From positions 1-64,000 of the forward strand of contig VXCM01000140.1 of NCBI GenBank assembly GCA_014773175.1: 64,000 nt of DNA, read 5' to 3'. Below, one piece after another: positions 1 through 11,172 of this stretch. Made by a program: the position numbers and the translations under genes. A model generated the notes under the pieces. That model was not told where the DNA came from, did not search any database, and saw only the letters and a list, made by a program, of their open reading frames with translations. How positions within the stretch are numbered: position 1 is the stretch's first letter; every line of letters begins with the position of its first letter. This stretch comes from Lucifuga dentata (lineage: Eukaryota > Chordata > Actinopteri > Ophidiiformes > Bythitidae).

Positions 1-65
1 CGTTCTAGTGCACTGTTTTTTACGTGTCCTTGAATGACAATAAAGTTATCTATCTATCTATCTAT
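1..65 (+). repeat. 3' tail of a non-LTR retrotransposon with (TATC)n end
   Basis: The window opens in sequence ending with TTGAATGACAATAAAG and then a tetranucleotide run at 47-65. An AATAAA hexamer lies at 39-44. A short 3' UTR with AATAAA followed by a tetranucleotide tail is typical of L2/CR1-type LINE 3' ends in fish. The rest of the element would lie outside the window, so the family is inferred from memory of such tails and not proven. Confidence 0.5.
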
Positions 66-345
66 GCTAATGTCGTGTCACGCCACCTTGAGCACCGCTA
101 GGATTCTCGCTCAAAGTTCAATTAAATTCAACTTTGACCTTTCTGATGCTGACTTTTCCAATGTGCAACCACGTCTTGTAAGCACAAGCGCCACAGTTTC
201 CTGACTTTCTTTGTTTTGTTTTTTTTTGTCCAAAACTTTATTAACAATATATACAGACAAAAAGAAACTACCAACGAAGAAAGAAAGAAAGAGAAGAAGA
301 AGAGAAAAATAAAATAAAACAACTCAGTTTAGACAAAGACGTAAA
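66..345. other. Non-coding stretch with a near-perfect palindrome
   Basis: No gene is seen. A near-perfect inverted repeat with one mismatch lies at 112-136 (CAAAGTTCAATT against AATTCAACTTTG). The right half is A-rich on the + strand (about 255-320). It may be a decayed mobile element, but no family was recognised. Confidence 0.3.
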
Positions 346-480
346 GCGTTATGTAGCTGAAAAGAAAACAGCGTTTGAATGTGTGGCAGGGATGTGCCTC
401 TTCTAAACCTCTNGCGTTATGTAGCTGAAAAGAAAACAGCGTTTGAATGTGTGGCAGGGATGTGCCTCTTCTAAACCTCT
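346..480. repeat. 67-bp exact direct duplication around a single N (assembly join)
   Basis: Bases 346-412 are repeated exactly at 414-480 with one N at 413 between them. The same layout recurs through the window, which points to two contigs whose overlap was not merged. The real genome probably has one copy. Confidence 0.85.
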
Positions 481-599
481 TGCTGTTGATTCCGCCATGA
501 CTGTTCTGCTCAGGTGAAACCATGGAAACGGAGGGTGGGGGCGTGGCTACTTGAGAGCTGAAGCAGACAGTGTAGTGTCCGACAATGAGAGAAAAACTG

Positions 600-730
600 A
601 ACGTGCACGGGTGAAATCAAAAGTAACGCAAAGAGTACGACCAAATATAACGCAGTAAAAGTATATTTTTAAAGTACAATTTTGTGAAAAAGTTACTTAA
701 GTAAATGGAACACATTACTACACACCTCTA
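600..730 (+). mobile_element. Decayed hAT-type MITE end (possible)
   Basis: The stretch carries degenerate AGTAACGCA, AACGCAGTAAAAGTA and AAGTTACTTAAGTAAATG phrases and finishes in ATTACTACACACCTCTA. This resembles the common fish non-autonomous hAT-like elements that end in CCACCTCTG. No matching opposite end or target-site duplication was found, so this is a family resemblance only. Confidence 0.4.
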
Positions 731-853
731 CTTCTGTTCGTATTCTACCTGTGATGCAGCCAGTCGCCGCATCCCATTGGCTGGTTCCNCCTCTACTTCT
801 GTTCGTATTCTACCTGTGATGCAGCCAGTCGCCGCATCCCATTGGCTGGTTCC
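725..853. repeat. 64-bp exact direct duplication around a single N (assembly join)
   Basis: Bases 725-788 recur exactly at 790-853 with N at 789. This is most likely an unmerged contig overlap. Confidence 0.85.
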
Positions 854-1099
854 TGTGACGTCTCCTCGTACCTCTTTGCACCAGGAATGAAGCAGGACGT
901 GAAATGTGTTTCCTGTGCGTTTGCGGTCGCGACCTTTGACCTTTGCAGCCGGAGTAATTCATTCCTGTTTGAATGAAAAGATCTTTCACTCTAATGTGTT
1001 GCATTCCAAAGACAGATGACGCTGACCTTTGTTCTGGTTTATATTGTGTGAGGCTCTGTAAAATATAGTGTCTTTTTCCATGAGTAATACGGCATAAAT

Positions 1100-1222
1100 A
1101 AGAAAAAAAAACTCTGATGTGTTTTTTTTTTATTTACACGGACATTAATAATGGCTTGTGNAAGAAAAAAAAACTCTGATGTGTTTTTTTTTTATTTACA
1201 CGGACATTAATAATGGCTTGTG
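1100..1222. repeat. 61-bp exact direct duplication around a single N (assembly join)
   Basis: Bases 1100-1160 recur at 1162-1222 with N at 1161. The unit itself contains A9 and T10 runs, which probably hindered assembly. Confidence 0.85.
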
Positions 1223-1673
1223 TGTTTGTGTTGTGATATACTGCTTGCACTGTGGGGAAAAGGCCTTTCTTTCACCGCGTTTGAATGATTTTCAGGGAAT
1301 TGTTGCTGAAAGACAGCTTTTTTTTTTTTTTANTTTTTTTTTTTTTTAGAGCAACTTTATTTGCTCTGATATGCTGAGTGTGTGTCAGTGTGTGTTCATC
1401 TCCCATTTCCTCTTTTCATTCATTTATTTTCTATTAAAACACATTTAAAGATTGTACATTACACACCTGCATATGTATTGATTTATTTGCATTATTGCGA
1501 GGAGAAGAGACAAAATATGACGAAATAAAAATTAAATATGCATTCAGTGAAGAGTGACTACACAGCAGCACATTTCCTGTCACATGCCATGTCAGCGCCA
1601 TGGCATTCCTTTTGGAATACGAGATGGAAACGAGTGTCAAATCTGTCCAGATGGTGACAATGACGTGACCCCG

Positions 1674-1696
1674 CACACACACACACACACACACAC
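1674..1696. repeat. (CA)n microsatellite
   Basis: An uninterrupted CA run of about 11 units. Confidence 0.95.
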
Positions 1697-1850
1697 TCAG
1701 AACACACACAATTTCAATTTCAAATAAAGAAAGTCAAGGCGTTGTGCGCATGGAATTATTCTCATAGCTGGATTTTTTTGCCAACAGGAGCCTGGAGGAT
1801 TCTTCCTGTTTTTACAAAGCTCATCAGATCAACGTCTGAATCGCGAGGCT

Positions 1851-1882
1851 ACGTTATGCTACGCTATGCTACGTTATGCTAC
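1851..1882. repeat. Three 10-bp tandem units (ACGTTATGCT)
   Basis: ACGTTATGCT, ACGCTATGCT and ACGTTATGCT follow each other directly, with one substitution in the middle unit. This is a small tandem repeat with no known role. Confidence 0.85.
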
Positions 1883-2439
1883 TTTCATGGTTAGCTGGTG
1901 CAACAAAATCTTCGTCAAAGAATTATCAGGCTAATTCACACTTAGATTTCTCGTGCTGACTGATGGCCCTCTTGCAGCCACGGAAGTCTCAATATGTCCT
2001 CCAGTTCTTTGGCGTTTTGCGGCGAGATGGGCTGCACATGCTTATGAACTAATCCGCCGTGAATCCCGGCCTGCCCAGCGCCATAAAGGCTAGCATTGTA
2101 CACCAGAGGGAACGTCCTAAACAGGTGCCAGGTGCTACATCCCCAGCTGTCTCGTGGGTATTTCCTCTCCCCAAAGCTTTCGTCGGTCAGGAATCTCGGA
2201 TCTGCGATATCCTATTGCCGCATTCCTCCTCGCCGCATATTCCGTTCTGTACCTTAGCTAAATAGGTTAATCACCAACAGGTGTGTTTTACTGCTGCTGG
2301 CTCAGCTGTTTACCTTCACAGCAAATGTGTTGCAGGAACGACGCTTTGTCACGGAGGGTTTGCTCCTTCCTGCTCCATGTATGAGCACGTTTAATGTTTG
2401 GATGAAAAGATTACATATGCAGATGTCAGACTTTCAAGA

Positions 2440-2515
2440 TTATCTAAATCTTTATAGATTATAAATTATAAATCTTTATAGATTATTAATCTTTTAGATT
2501 ATATAAATCTTTTTA
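2440..2515. repeat. AT-rich direct and inverted repeat patch
   Basis: The phrase AAATCTTTATAGATTAT occurs twice (from about 2446 and 2470), and variants continue to 2515. Because the unit holds AATCT and AGATT, the patch can also fold on itself. Confidence 0.6.
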
Positions 2516-2860
2516 AAAAATAAAAAAATGCTCTTTCTGTTAAATTCTGGGTACATTTTGTTGCTGCACGAATTAAACGGAGCGATAAAACCACTTTTTT
2601 GTAATCGAGGTTTATCTGTTGCCTTCATGAAAAGACAGTTTTATCTGCTGCCATTGCATCAAGACTTTGACCTTTGAACCCTTTAGTTTCCTGTAATTTT
2701 GTCAGGTGAGGCGTTAATATTTTTCATCACCCTGCTGCTCTGAGTAAAAGCCTGAAATGTAAGATGTAATGTAAATGTATAACCTGTCGTTTTGTGTTTG
2801 GGTGAACCTGCAGCCAACATGTTGTGATGTGGCTGTGTGTGTGTGGCATAATCCCCCACC

Positions 2861-2894
2861 CCACACACACGCACACACACACACAGACACACAC
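2861..2894. repeat. (CA)n microsatellite, interrupted
   Basis: CA units with single G interruptions, preceded by a short TG run at about 2834-2845 on the same strand. Confidence 0.9.
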
Positions 2895-3196
2895 CTTTCG
2901 TTCACCATTTATAACTCTCCTGGACTCCTGAAACTCTGTTTGCAATTTGAGGCCGCAAATTAGAAGCGTAAGTCATCTGTTTCCCATAATCCTCCTGTCA
3001 GACCAGGAGCTAGCTGGCCCCCCACACACACACCGGATCTGGACGACACACACACTCATATCACACACACGCTGCCACATGTGGATTTACATGGACGTTC
3101 ATGCATATGCATTACGCACAAACACGCACGAGACACACAAAAATTCACTGATCACTGAACTTGTATAATTGCTGGAAAAGAAGCAGGTCCATCATC

Positions 3197-3227
<31 letters not shown>

Positions 3228-3231
3228 GTGT
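3197..3231. repeat. (TG)n microsatellite
   Basis: TG repeat of about 17 units with one TGCG interruption. Confidence 0.95.
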
Positions 3232-3709
3232 AGGTGTTTCCATCATGACAGAACCTCCGATAGCTGAAGTGTGTAAACACTCGTGATTTTTAATACACTG
3301 AACAACTCTTTAAACTGTCAAGCTTCCAATATAACGTATGACAGGGAAGCGGAGTAATCTTCAGAGGTTAATACTGTGTGTATCTACACCTTTTCAGTGT
3401 GTAGTTTTGTGTATCTGACACCGTGCGACAGACTGTGTGTATGTGTTCAGGAAAGCGGAGCCCTTGTGTGTACAGTACGTGTGCTCCTCAGGTCTTTGTG
3501 TGATTTCACATGTGTGTATATGTGCTTTTGTTCATGTATAGCCTTGGCTTGTTTTGACTGTGTGTAGGTGTGTGTGTGTGTGTGTGTGATCTTGCAGCGG
3601 CTCTGTGTGTGTGCGAGAAACTGCGGCAAAGGTGACGTGTCCTACATGTTCACTGACAGCTTTATAGGCTCTGTGGCTCGGCAAGGGGAACAAGATTATG
3701 GGAAAGGAA

Positions 3710-3712
<3 letters not shown>

Positions 3713-3758
<46 letters not shown>
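3713..3758. repeat. (CA)n microsatellite, 23 units
   Basis: This is one of the longest uninterrupted dinucleotide runs in the window. A shorter TG run lies at about 3570-3588, so the two can pair across roughly 120 bp. Confidence 0.95.
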
Positions 3759-3759
<1 letters not shown>

Positions 3760-3903
3760 GTGCCGCAGACACACTCAAGCTGGCTATTGTCCCAGATACT
3801 ATAGTCAGGTGAGGTGCAAGGTTCAGCGCTCATATTATTAACAGGAACAAGCTGTGGCCAGTAAACGCACCTACAACTTACTCAAGTGGAAAGCTGAGTT
3901 GCA

Positions 3904-3950
3904 GGGGTCAGGAGGGGTCATGGTGGGGTCAGAGGGGTCAGAGGGTTTGG
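3904..3950 (+). repeat. G-rich GGGGTCA array (four GGGTCA half-sites)
   Basis: GGGTCA occurs at 3905-3910, 3915-3920, 3926-3931 and 3935-3940, so spacers are 4, 5 and 3 bases. GGGTCA matches the nuclear-receptor half-site class (A/G)GGTCA. The same G runs could form a G-quadruplex. Function is not shown; it may simply be a minisatellite. Confidence 0.6.
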
Positions 3951-4374
3951 GTCTGTGGCTGAAATTATCTGAGTGGACAGGCGGGATGTTTGAGAGGATC
4001 CTTGGCAGCAGAAGAGCATTTTTTACCTTCTGTTTCAGCGTGAGATCGGTATATTCATTAAGCTTTGAATAGATGCTCAAAATTATGCTAATTGAAGGAT
4101 GATTTACTTTCCTGACCAGACCTGCTCCATCTAAATTTGGCTTGTCTTCTATTCTCCACACTCAATCTAACAGCTATTTGCATTTTATGTTTTGCTAAAG
4201 TGAATGTAAGGTGATTCTGTATGTATTTTGGTGTGCAGGTGTAAATATTTTAGACTTATTTTCATTCATTTCAAGATCGGTTCTGTTGGTTTTTATGTTG
4301 GAAATTCTGCTTTTCTGATATCGTACATATGCAAATTCATGCAACAGTAAAAGCTAAATGCATGAAATGTAAGT

Positions 4375-4941
4375 TTAAAGGACCATCCCGGCTATTTTAC
4401 ATATTTTAGCTGAATATATTCAATTTTCATACAACTGACATCATACTACTGGAACGGTGAATTAAAAATGTTTTTCCTACCTTCCAGACCTCCATTGGTT
4501 TCAGTTCATTCTGCTATTAAAATCAACTTGTTGATACTGTAAACGTTCTTGGGATAGGTAATCCATCATCACCAACAAGACGTGTATTCAGGTTTTTTTA
4601 GAAGTTATGTAATTTTAGTGTTTAAGCTCAATAAAAAGCGTGGAGTGAATGTATGCCTCCACCGGGGAATATAGTCCCAAAAGAAGACCTGTGTTTATGG
4701 AAAAATTTAAAGGACCGTGACTTCATAAGGCTGTGTAACTATTAGCAGGAGAAACATGGATTTTTAAGGTGGGTGTATCACTTGAATATTTGATTTTGAA
4801 AGATTAAGAGATTTTGCAAAATATCAGGAAAGCTGAAATATGGTTTTATCCTTTGGTTTTATGCTTTGTCAGTAATGTATCATGTATGAAAATTGAATAT
4901 ATTAGACTCTAACATGCAAAATGGCCAGTATGGTCCTTTAA
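4375..4941 (+). mobile_element. TTAA-flanked MITE, copy A
   Basis: A 567-bp non-coding element bounded by TTAA on both sides and by inverted ends AGGACCAT and ATGGTCCT. It aligns along most of its length with the copies near 10605, 21569 and 49442. The left terminal repeat is shortened by an internal deletion compared with the 49442 copy. A TTAA target with short inverted ends suggests mobilisation by a piggyBac-like transposase, though the tips do not start with the usual CCC. Confidence 0.85.
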
Positions 4942-6262
4942 TATGCAGATCTCTGGAAAAACGATTTTAGGCACCTGATTTTTTTTTTTTTTTTAAAGAG
5001 GGAATTACCACATGCTTCCCATTTTGTTCCTTCAGTTTGTTGTCCAAGGGCCTCTGCAGCAAGGCGGAAGTGTAGACAGATCCAAGCTTTCTGACCAGGT
5101 GTTTGATACAAATGGGACGACAGCGAAGCAGGGAAAAAAAGTGGATCTATGACCCGTAGTGGTTTCTTCAGAATGTTTTGGAGCTCAGCTGCTCATCCAG
5201 CACTTCCACATCACAGCACGTTTTCTCATCTTTCTCATCTCTGCTGTAAATTTCAGTCGACATCCCAGCTTAGCAGATCTGAATGTTGATCTGGGAGGAA
5301 AAAAATAACAAAGAACTTTACATTATTGGATGAACAACGTCTTCACCATTAGCGTGGTGCTGCAGACTATTACCATTGGACCTGGACGTCAGGATATCTG
5401 TCACAGATTCGACATAATGGTGTTAGACGCTGTTTTGTGGAAATCTACATCTCGCCACTGTTAACCCCATAAGAAAGAAGAAAAGCATTTGACTGCAGCG
5501 GTTGAAACTCCTAATTAGGTTGAAGAAGGTTTCTTTGAAGCGACGGTGTAGCAGAAAAAGCAAAATGTGAAACATTTTCACCCTCATTATAAGTTATCTA
5601 AAAGGCAAGGGCTCGTGATAATGAGGGCCATCCAGTGGGATGTGATGTGGTGGAAGAGAGCGCCTAATTGTGTCAAATGGCTGGAAGTATTTCAGTTTGA
5701 ATTATGGGAGAAAAAGGGGGAAAAATAAAGCAGAGACGCACAACACAGTGTGTGTGCTGCATTTCTGTCAGGAAATAAATGAGTACTATAGAAACTATAA
5801 GTGTGTGAATTTATTTAGGACAGAGTGATATTATGCCGTTTCTGTGTGTTACACTTTGTCAAAGTCACACTTTAAGTTATGTGGGAAAACTGCAGATAAC
5901 ACACGTCTAATTCAGTAAGTCTGCAAGCAAACTTCAGTGTCACTTCTTCCAATTTAAGACCAATTTTACTGGAATATTTAAGCTTTTTAGTCTGATTTTG
6001 AGATTCTAAATTTCATCAAAACTCGAGCATGACAATTTTAAAAACTATGATAGAAAAATGTCTGAACCATTTCATTATTGTGGCTGCTGGTTTGTTTGTT
6101 TTTCAAATTTATCCTTTGTTTTTTCCAGTATTGTTTGTAAAATATATAAAATGTAGGTTCTTGTGGTAAATAATAATTATTAAAAAGGAGTTAAGGTATT
6201 AGGCGTTCAGGTTAAATTTCCTACTGAGACAAAAACTTTCTCAAAGAAAAGCTGATACACAC

Positions 6263-6287
6263 AAGAAGAAGAAGAAGAAGAAGAAGA
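6263..6287. repeat. (AAG)n microsatellite
   Basis: About eight AAG units, purine-only on the + strand. Confidence 0.95.
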
Positions 6288-6719
6288 CAGATGTCAAAAG
6301 TGCAACTTCAAAAAGCTAGATGAAGAAAATCAGCTTTGCAAAAGGAGATTTGTAACGTAGGTAATAAAACCGATTACGTTTGTGAGACTTAACAATTGTA
6401 ATTTTAACAAGATACTCCAGTGTTGAGGTTTAAAAACTTAAATTTCCAGTTATTTCTCCTGTTTCTCCTGCAGACAGAGAGGTAGGATATGTTTTGTTAG
6501 ATTTCGCTGTAGAGAATTACAGCATTGTGACAAGCTTTCTGCAGAATTTACAGACAAACAACATAACAATCGAGCAACATGGGGCGCAAACGTGAAGATT
6601 TTATTCATTTCCATTAATCATACCATCATACAGCAGCGACCACGCTTTTGAATAGTAATCTCAAATCAAGAGAAGAGGTGAAGAGGAGGGTGGGATGTGT
6701 TGGTAAGATGAGAGAGGAG

Positions 6720-6900
6720 ATGTCGCTCTGACAAAGGATGAATACCTTGTTCTCAGCGGTTGACAGGCACAATAGAGCAATCATGGCCAATCTGCCTTGT
6801 CAGCTGATACGTATCACAGCGTGGCTCTTGAAAAAGGCTCGTTTCAGCGTCAGGACTTAAAGTGCTTCGTACTTGACGGTAGGTGACGGTAGATCGGCTT
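6720..6900. promoter_or_regulatory. Candidate conserved non-coding element (inferred)
   Basis: The stretch has balanced composition and no low complexity. It holds SOX-like ACAATAG, a CAATCATGGCCAAT core and a CAGCTGA E-box. These are generic enhancer signs; conservation cannot be tested here. Confidence 0.25.
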
Positions 6901-7598
6901 TGCAATCTGCATTTCAAAGCCAACAATTCCACATCTTGTCAGCACCAAACATGGACACGCAGCCGCTTGGTTTCTTTGGAGATCATGATTCTGAGGAAAG
7001 TTTGGCGAGCATCCTCTCTTCCTCATCGCAGTAAAATCCTGATTAACTTTTATTTTGTTACCTGTTGTTATCCGTCAGAGCCAAATGTACGCTCCTGCCC
7101 CTTACTGAACTATAACTCAGTGTTATCCATGCGTTTGGTGAAGGTAGCAGAGTTTTCCTCATTCATTCCTCCCCAAATACTCCTTTGAAGCCTCTGATGC
7201 TAAGCCAAGTTTCAGAGCTGAAGCAGAACTCATTTAAAGTGGACGTAAAGAGATGTGGATTTGCTCAAAGAATGCAGAATACGTCAAAGATGCAGTTCTA
7301 CTTGCTTTTTTGATTGCTTATGTGAATTTTCAGAGGCATTTAAATAACCTACAATACTAAAATCTGACCAGTTGGGGCTCCAAAGTCCCGCCACCATCTG
7401 CTAGAATTGATCCAAACAATGAAATCTTATTTTCATGATTTGGAAATCATCGTAACAGATCTTAAATTAAATTAAGAATAAAACCCATTATTCTGCCATC
7501 TTTTTATCCCATACATTTAGTTTTTCAGAATTGTGCTCTAAAACATATTACATTGCTTATGCATAGAATTTAATGAGTGATCCATGTCCTAACTCTTG

Positions 7599-7879
7599 GG
7601 AAATATACAGGTAGTCTCAAAAGAAGATCTGCGTTTATGGAAAAATTTAAAGGACCGTGACTTCATAAGGCTGTGTAACTATTAGCAGGAGAAACATGGA
7701 TTTTTAAGGTGGGTGTATCACTTGAATATTTGATTTTGGAAGATTAAGAGATTTAGCAAAATATCAGGAAAGCTGAAATACAGTTTTATCCTTTGGGAAA
7801 TGATTGTCAGTAATGTAACATGTATGAACACTGAATATATTAGGCTCAAACATGCAAAATGGCCAATATGGTCCTTTAA
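7599..7879 (+). mobile_element. TTAA-flanked MITE, copy B (5'-truncated)
   Basis: This matches the second half of copy A from the GGGAATATAG region to the terminal ATGGTCCTTTAA, so about 280 bp remain and the left end is missing. The right TTAA is at 7876-7879. The left limit is approximate because similarity fades there. Confidence 0.8.
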
Positions 7880-8790
7880 CTTTACTTCTTTATTTGGGCT
7901 CATGGAATATGACTGTTTTGGACCGGCTATCAGCCTGTACAGCCTGTGTTACATCTAAAGGAGCTTTGTCTGTCCAAGCTAAACACATTTGGTCATGGCT
8001 TTGAAAAACATTACCTCTTACAGATATATAGCATTCCAGGCCTGTGGGGAATACAGGTAAACATTAAACTGTATAGCTCTGAGAGGAGTACAGCCATGCC
8101 CACGACAGTCTGGTGGAATCACGCCTGAATCCACGTAGTATTCCTCTGAGGGTTTAGGATATGAAGCTTTTCCTGCCATTTCAAACACACGCATGCACAC
8201 AGGTACTCGTCATGTAGCATTCGATTACATCTGAGCCGCTGGATTGTGAGAGTGGGTATTTAATTTGTATGATGTGCAGCATGTCGTCATGTCAAGTCAA
8301 GATTTATTTCATTTTGTGATTATTTTTGCGCTGCTGTGAGAGAAAGCTGTTTTATTGTTGCTGTTGGAGGAAAATCTAAGCCTCCTAAAAAAGCTAAAAT
8401 TGGGAGGAATTTCAACGAGAATGCTGATTGTCTTGGCCCCAACGGCAAAGCTTTTTTGGTAAAATTTTTAAAATAAAATGAAAATAAGATTCTGTAGCCT
8501 CATTTAAAATGGGTTCACTCGTCAAGCAGTTTCAGAATGGATCATAATACCTGAAGTTATGAGATAAATCACCATAACAGCAGCAACATCTATGTGATGT
8601 CGCCTTCTCTTTAAAATCCTGAGGAAACAAGTCTTGGGCGGCACCGAGGTTTTGCCTTGTAGCTTTCCATTTGGAAAAGTCACCCAACAACCATGTAAAC
8701 TCTCCATTCCAGCAAACCTGACAGCAATAAAAAGTGTTTAAACGGTCGTTGCTCTCTGTACTTTGGTTTGAGACCAAACACGTGCACCAA

Positions 8791-8913
8791 AAGTCAAATC
8801 TCCCTTTTTTTTTGTTCCCCTGTCCGTTCTCCACCTGCAGCTCGCAGCGGTNAAGTCAAATCTCCCTTTTTTTTTGTTCCCCTGTCCGTTCTCCACCTGC
8901 AGCTCGCAGCGGT
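8791..8913. repeat. 61-bp exact direct duplication around a single N (assembly join)
   Basis: Bases 8791-8851 recur at 8853-8913 with N at 8852. The unit includes a T9 run. Confidence 0.85.
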
Positions 8914-10139
8914 GACATCATGGATTACCTCACCATGAGAACATTTTCACCAGGGACGTGGCCTACATGCCGACATTGGACTCGGTCCTGGTTCGCCCTG
9001 GATGGATGTTGCAGCTTGTTGCATCTCAATCCCTGCAGCAGGATGCTTCGCCACACGGCGGACATAAATCACAGTAAGTGGGTTTAGTAAGTGACTGTTG
9101 TGAGCAGCTTTCACACACTCAGACAAACAGGCAGGATGTGTTACGCTGCTGCGACTTCACGCAGCACAGGAGGATGGCTTTTACAGGTTCCCAGTAAATG
9201 AAAACTGGTGTTTTCAATTAAAGGAGTGGGCTTCTACTCTTGATGCCTAAAACGAGCAGGCCTTTAATAAATTTTCATCAAGTTGGGTGTTATTATGAAG
9301 AAATATGCTCTGTGAGGCGACGGTACCGAGGCCGACCACACAAGAACAGGTCCAGCTGCACTGCGCTGAAGTTTCACGATAAATCTGGGAGGATACGCTC
9401 ACACACACACACATGCACAAACAGTTCACTTTAGCTGCTTTAGCTCGTCTTGTTTGTCCCTGTGAATGTGACTCAAACTTTAAGATTTCCCAGATTTTTA
9501 CCATTTGCTGAACTTTTGATCAAATTCAAGGAAAAGCCCATTTTTAGTTCCTCATTTAACGTTAAATAAAGGTACTCCTGCGCACCCACACACCAAATAA
9601 TGATGAGTTGAGCTTCCTTGGCCTGCTCTGGGATCAGGATCCATGAGAAACAACTTTGGCAGAGCATTTCATCTTCACTTCCCCACTCGCAATTCCTGCT
9701 TTTCCCTTCGGATCTGGGCAGCTGTTGTCTCCACACATACATATATATGGACATGGACATTTGTATACTCTCCTAACTCTCCTTTATGATGTTGCTAATT
9801 TATAAAAATACACATTTGCAGCATAGTAAAGCTATAAAAAAGGTGATTTTTTTTTTGTATCCTGCAAAGAAAATTTCAGGATATAAAGTTTCCGCCTGAC
9901 AGCAAATTTTTTTATTTATTTATTCTGTCTTTTTTATGATATCCAAACATGTAAGCTCTGATTGTTTGACTGCATTCATCACCCTGAAAGCATCACTGCA
10001 GCCTTTCACCTCTGCAGCCAGTCAGGATGCATGTTATTACCTTATCAAAGGTGGAGGTGTCTGCAGCTCCGGGGGGAAAAGGAGAAAGAGGAGGAGGAGA
10101 GAGGAGATGGAGGAAAGCAGACGTTTTCCTTTGACTGGC

Positions 10140-10260
10140 TGGCAGCCGACGGGACGCCAGGCGTATTTATCCCCTCGCCGCCGGCTTATCAGCGGGGCCT
10201 GTAAATCTACCTGACAGGTCTTTACAGGTGCCGTTAATCCAGCTGATTCAATTCATTTTG
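10140..10260 (+). promoter_or_regulatory. Candidate regulatory patch with paired E2-type boxes
   Basis: Within a repeat-poor stretch, CAGGT (10215-10219) and CAGGTG (10225-10230) lie five bases apart on the same strand. ZEB proteins use two zinc-finger clusters to bind a CACCT plus CACCTG pair, so this spacing fits a bipartite ZEB site. It sits about 23 kb upstream of the putative zeb2 first exon. The role is inference; bHLH or Snail factors could use the same boxes. Confidence 0.3.
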
Positions 10261-10604
10261 CTAACTGCTCGGATGCGCCTTCTCTCCGCGGGGAAGATCA
10301 AACCCTCGTTCCATTCTCCGCCGCGTTACTTTGTGTTGTCCTCGTGATGGAAAGCCAAATCCACTTTCGCTAACGCAGAGATGAAAGGTGTAATGCAAGT
10401 CAGCGTGGCGGACAGATTATTTCACCAAACATGTTTGTGGCTCTTTATTTGCTGCAGACGGGATAACGGTTATTTACATAGGAAAGGTTTGCTCTGCAGG
10501 TATGTGTGTTTAGGTTTTCAGTTTTTCCTACAAAAGTTAAAATAAACGGGATATATATTCATGGATTTATGTTTTTTGGGTGATTTGCAACTCTGTGGAT
10601 GACC

Positions 10605-11172
10605 TTAAAGGACCATACTGTCAATTTTGCATGTTTGAGCTTAATATATTCAATTTTCTTACACATAAAGTTACTGACAATCATTTCCCAAAGGATAAAA
10701 CCGTATTTCAGCTTTCCTGATATTTTCCAAAATCTCTTAATCTTTCAAAATCAAATATTCAAGTGATACACCCACCTTAAAAATCCATGTTTCTCCTGCT
10801 AATAGTTACACAGCCTTATGAAGTCACGGTCCTTTAAATTTTTCCATAAACGCAGGTCTTCTTTTGGTACTATATTCCCCTGTGGAGGCATACATTCACT
10901 CCACACTTTTTATTGAGCTTAAATGCTAAAATTACGTTAAAAAAAGTTGAATACATTTATTGTTCACAATACCAAGAATGTTTCAAGTATCAACAAGTTG
11001 ATTTTAATAGCAGAATGAACTGAAACCAATGGAGGTCTGGAAGGTAGGAAAAACATTTTTAATTCACCGTTCCAGTAGTATGCTTTGGGAAATGATTATC
11101 GGTAACATTAACATGTGTGAAAACTGAATATATTAGGCTCAAACATGCAAAACAGCCAGTATGGTCCTTTAA
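10605..11172 (-). mobile_element. TTAA-flanked MITE, copy C
   Basis: A full-length 568-bp copy, inverted relative to copy A, with TTAA at 10605-10608 and 11169-11172. Flanking bases beyond TTAA differ on the two sides, which supports TTAA as the target duplication. It contains the shared internal parts GGACTATATTCCCC-like and CGTTCCAGTAGTATG. It has no coding capacity. Confidence 0.85.

Larger units (their letters stand above)
854..4374. other. Upstream non-coding flank, block 1
   Basis: No gene is supported here. It contains two assembly joins (N at 1161 and 1333), several CA/TG microsatellites, a 10-bp tandem repeat, an AT-rich repeat patch near 2440-2515 and a G-rich GGGTCA array. A GC-balanced, non-repetitive stretch at about 1960-2290 has a short open frame on each strand but matches no family I recognise. 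Perfect POU octamers lie at 1495-1502, 4175-4182 and 4329-4336. Confidence 0.5.
4942..7598. other. Upstream non-coding flank, block 2
   Basis: No gene is supported. The block is AT-rich with few repeats other than an AAG run at 6263-6287. A repeat-poor part near 6720-6900 looks like a possible enhancer and is listed separately. Confidence 0.5.
7880..10604. other. Upstream non-coding flank, block 3
   Basis: No gene is supported. It has one duplicated assembly join at 8791-8913, a short CA run near 9400, and a purine-rich stretch at about 10070-10125. A repeat-poor patch at about 10140-10260 is listed separately. A TCAAGTCAAG..TTTATTT phrase near 8297 resembles the end of a common fish repeat but is too short to assign. 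Confidence 0.5.

Noticed and set aside
3447..3804. Frames with Cys-Val or Thr-His runs around CA/TG arrays
   Set aside because: Dinucleotide repeats stay open in several frames on both strands; same for similar frames near 2700, 17700, 42100, 62500 and 62800.
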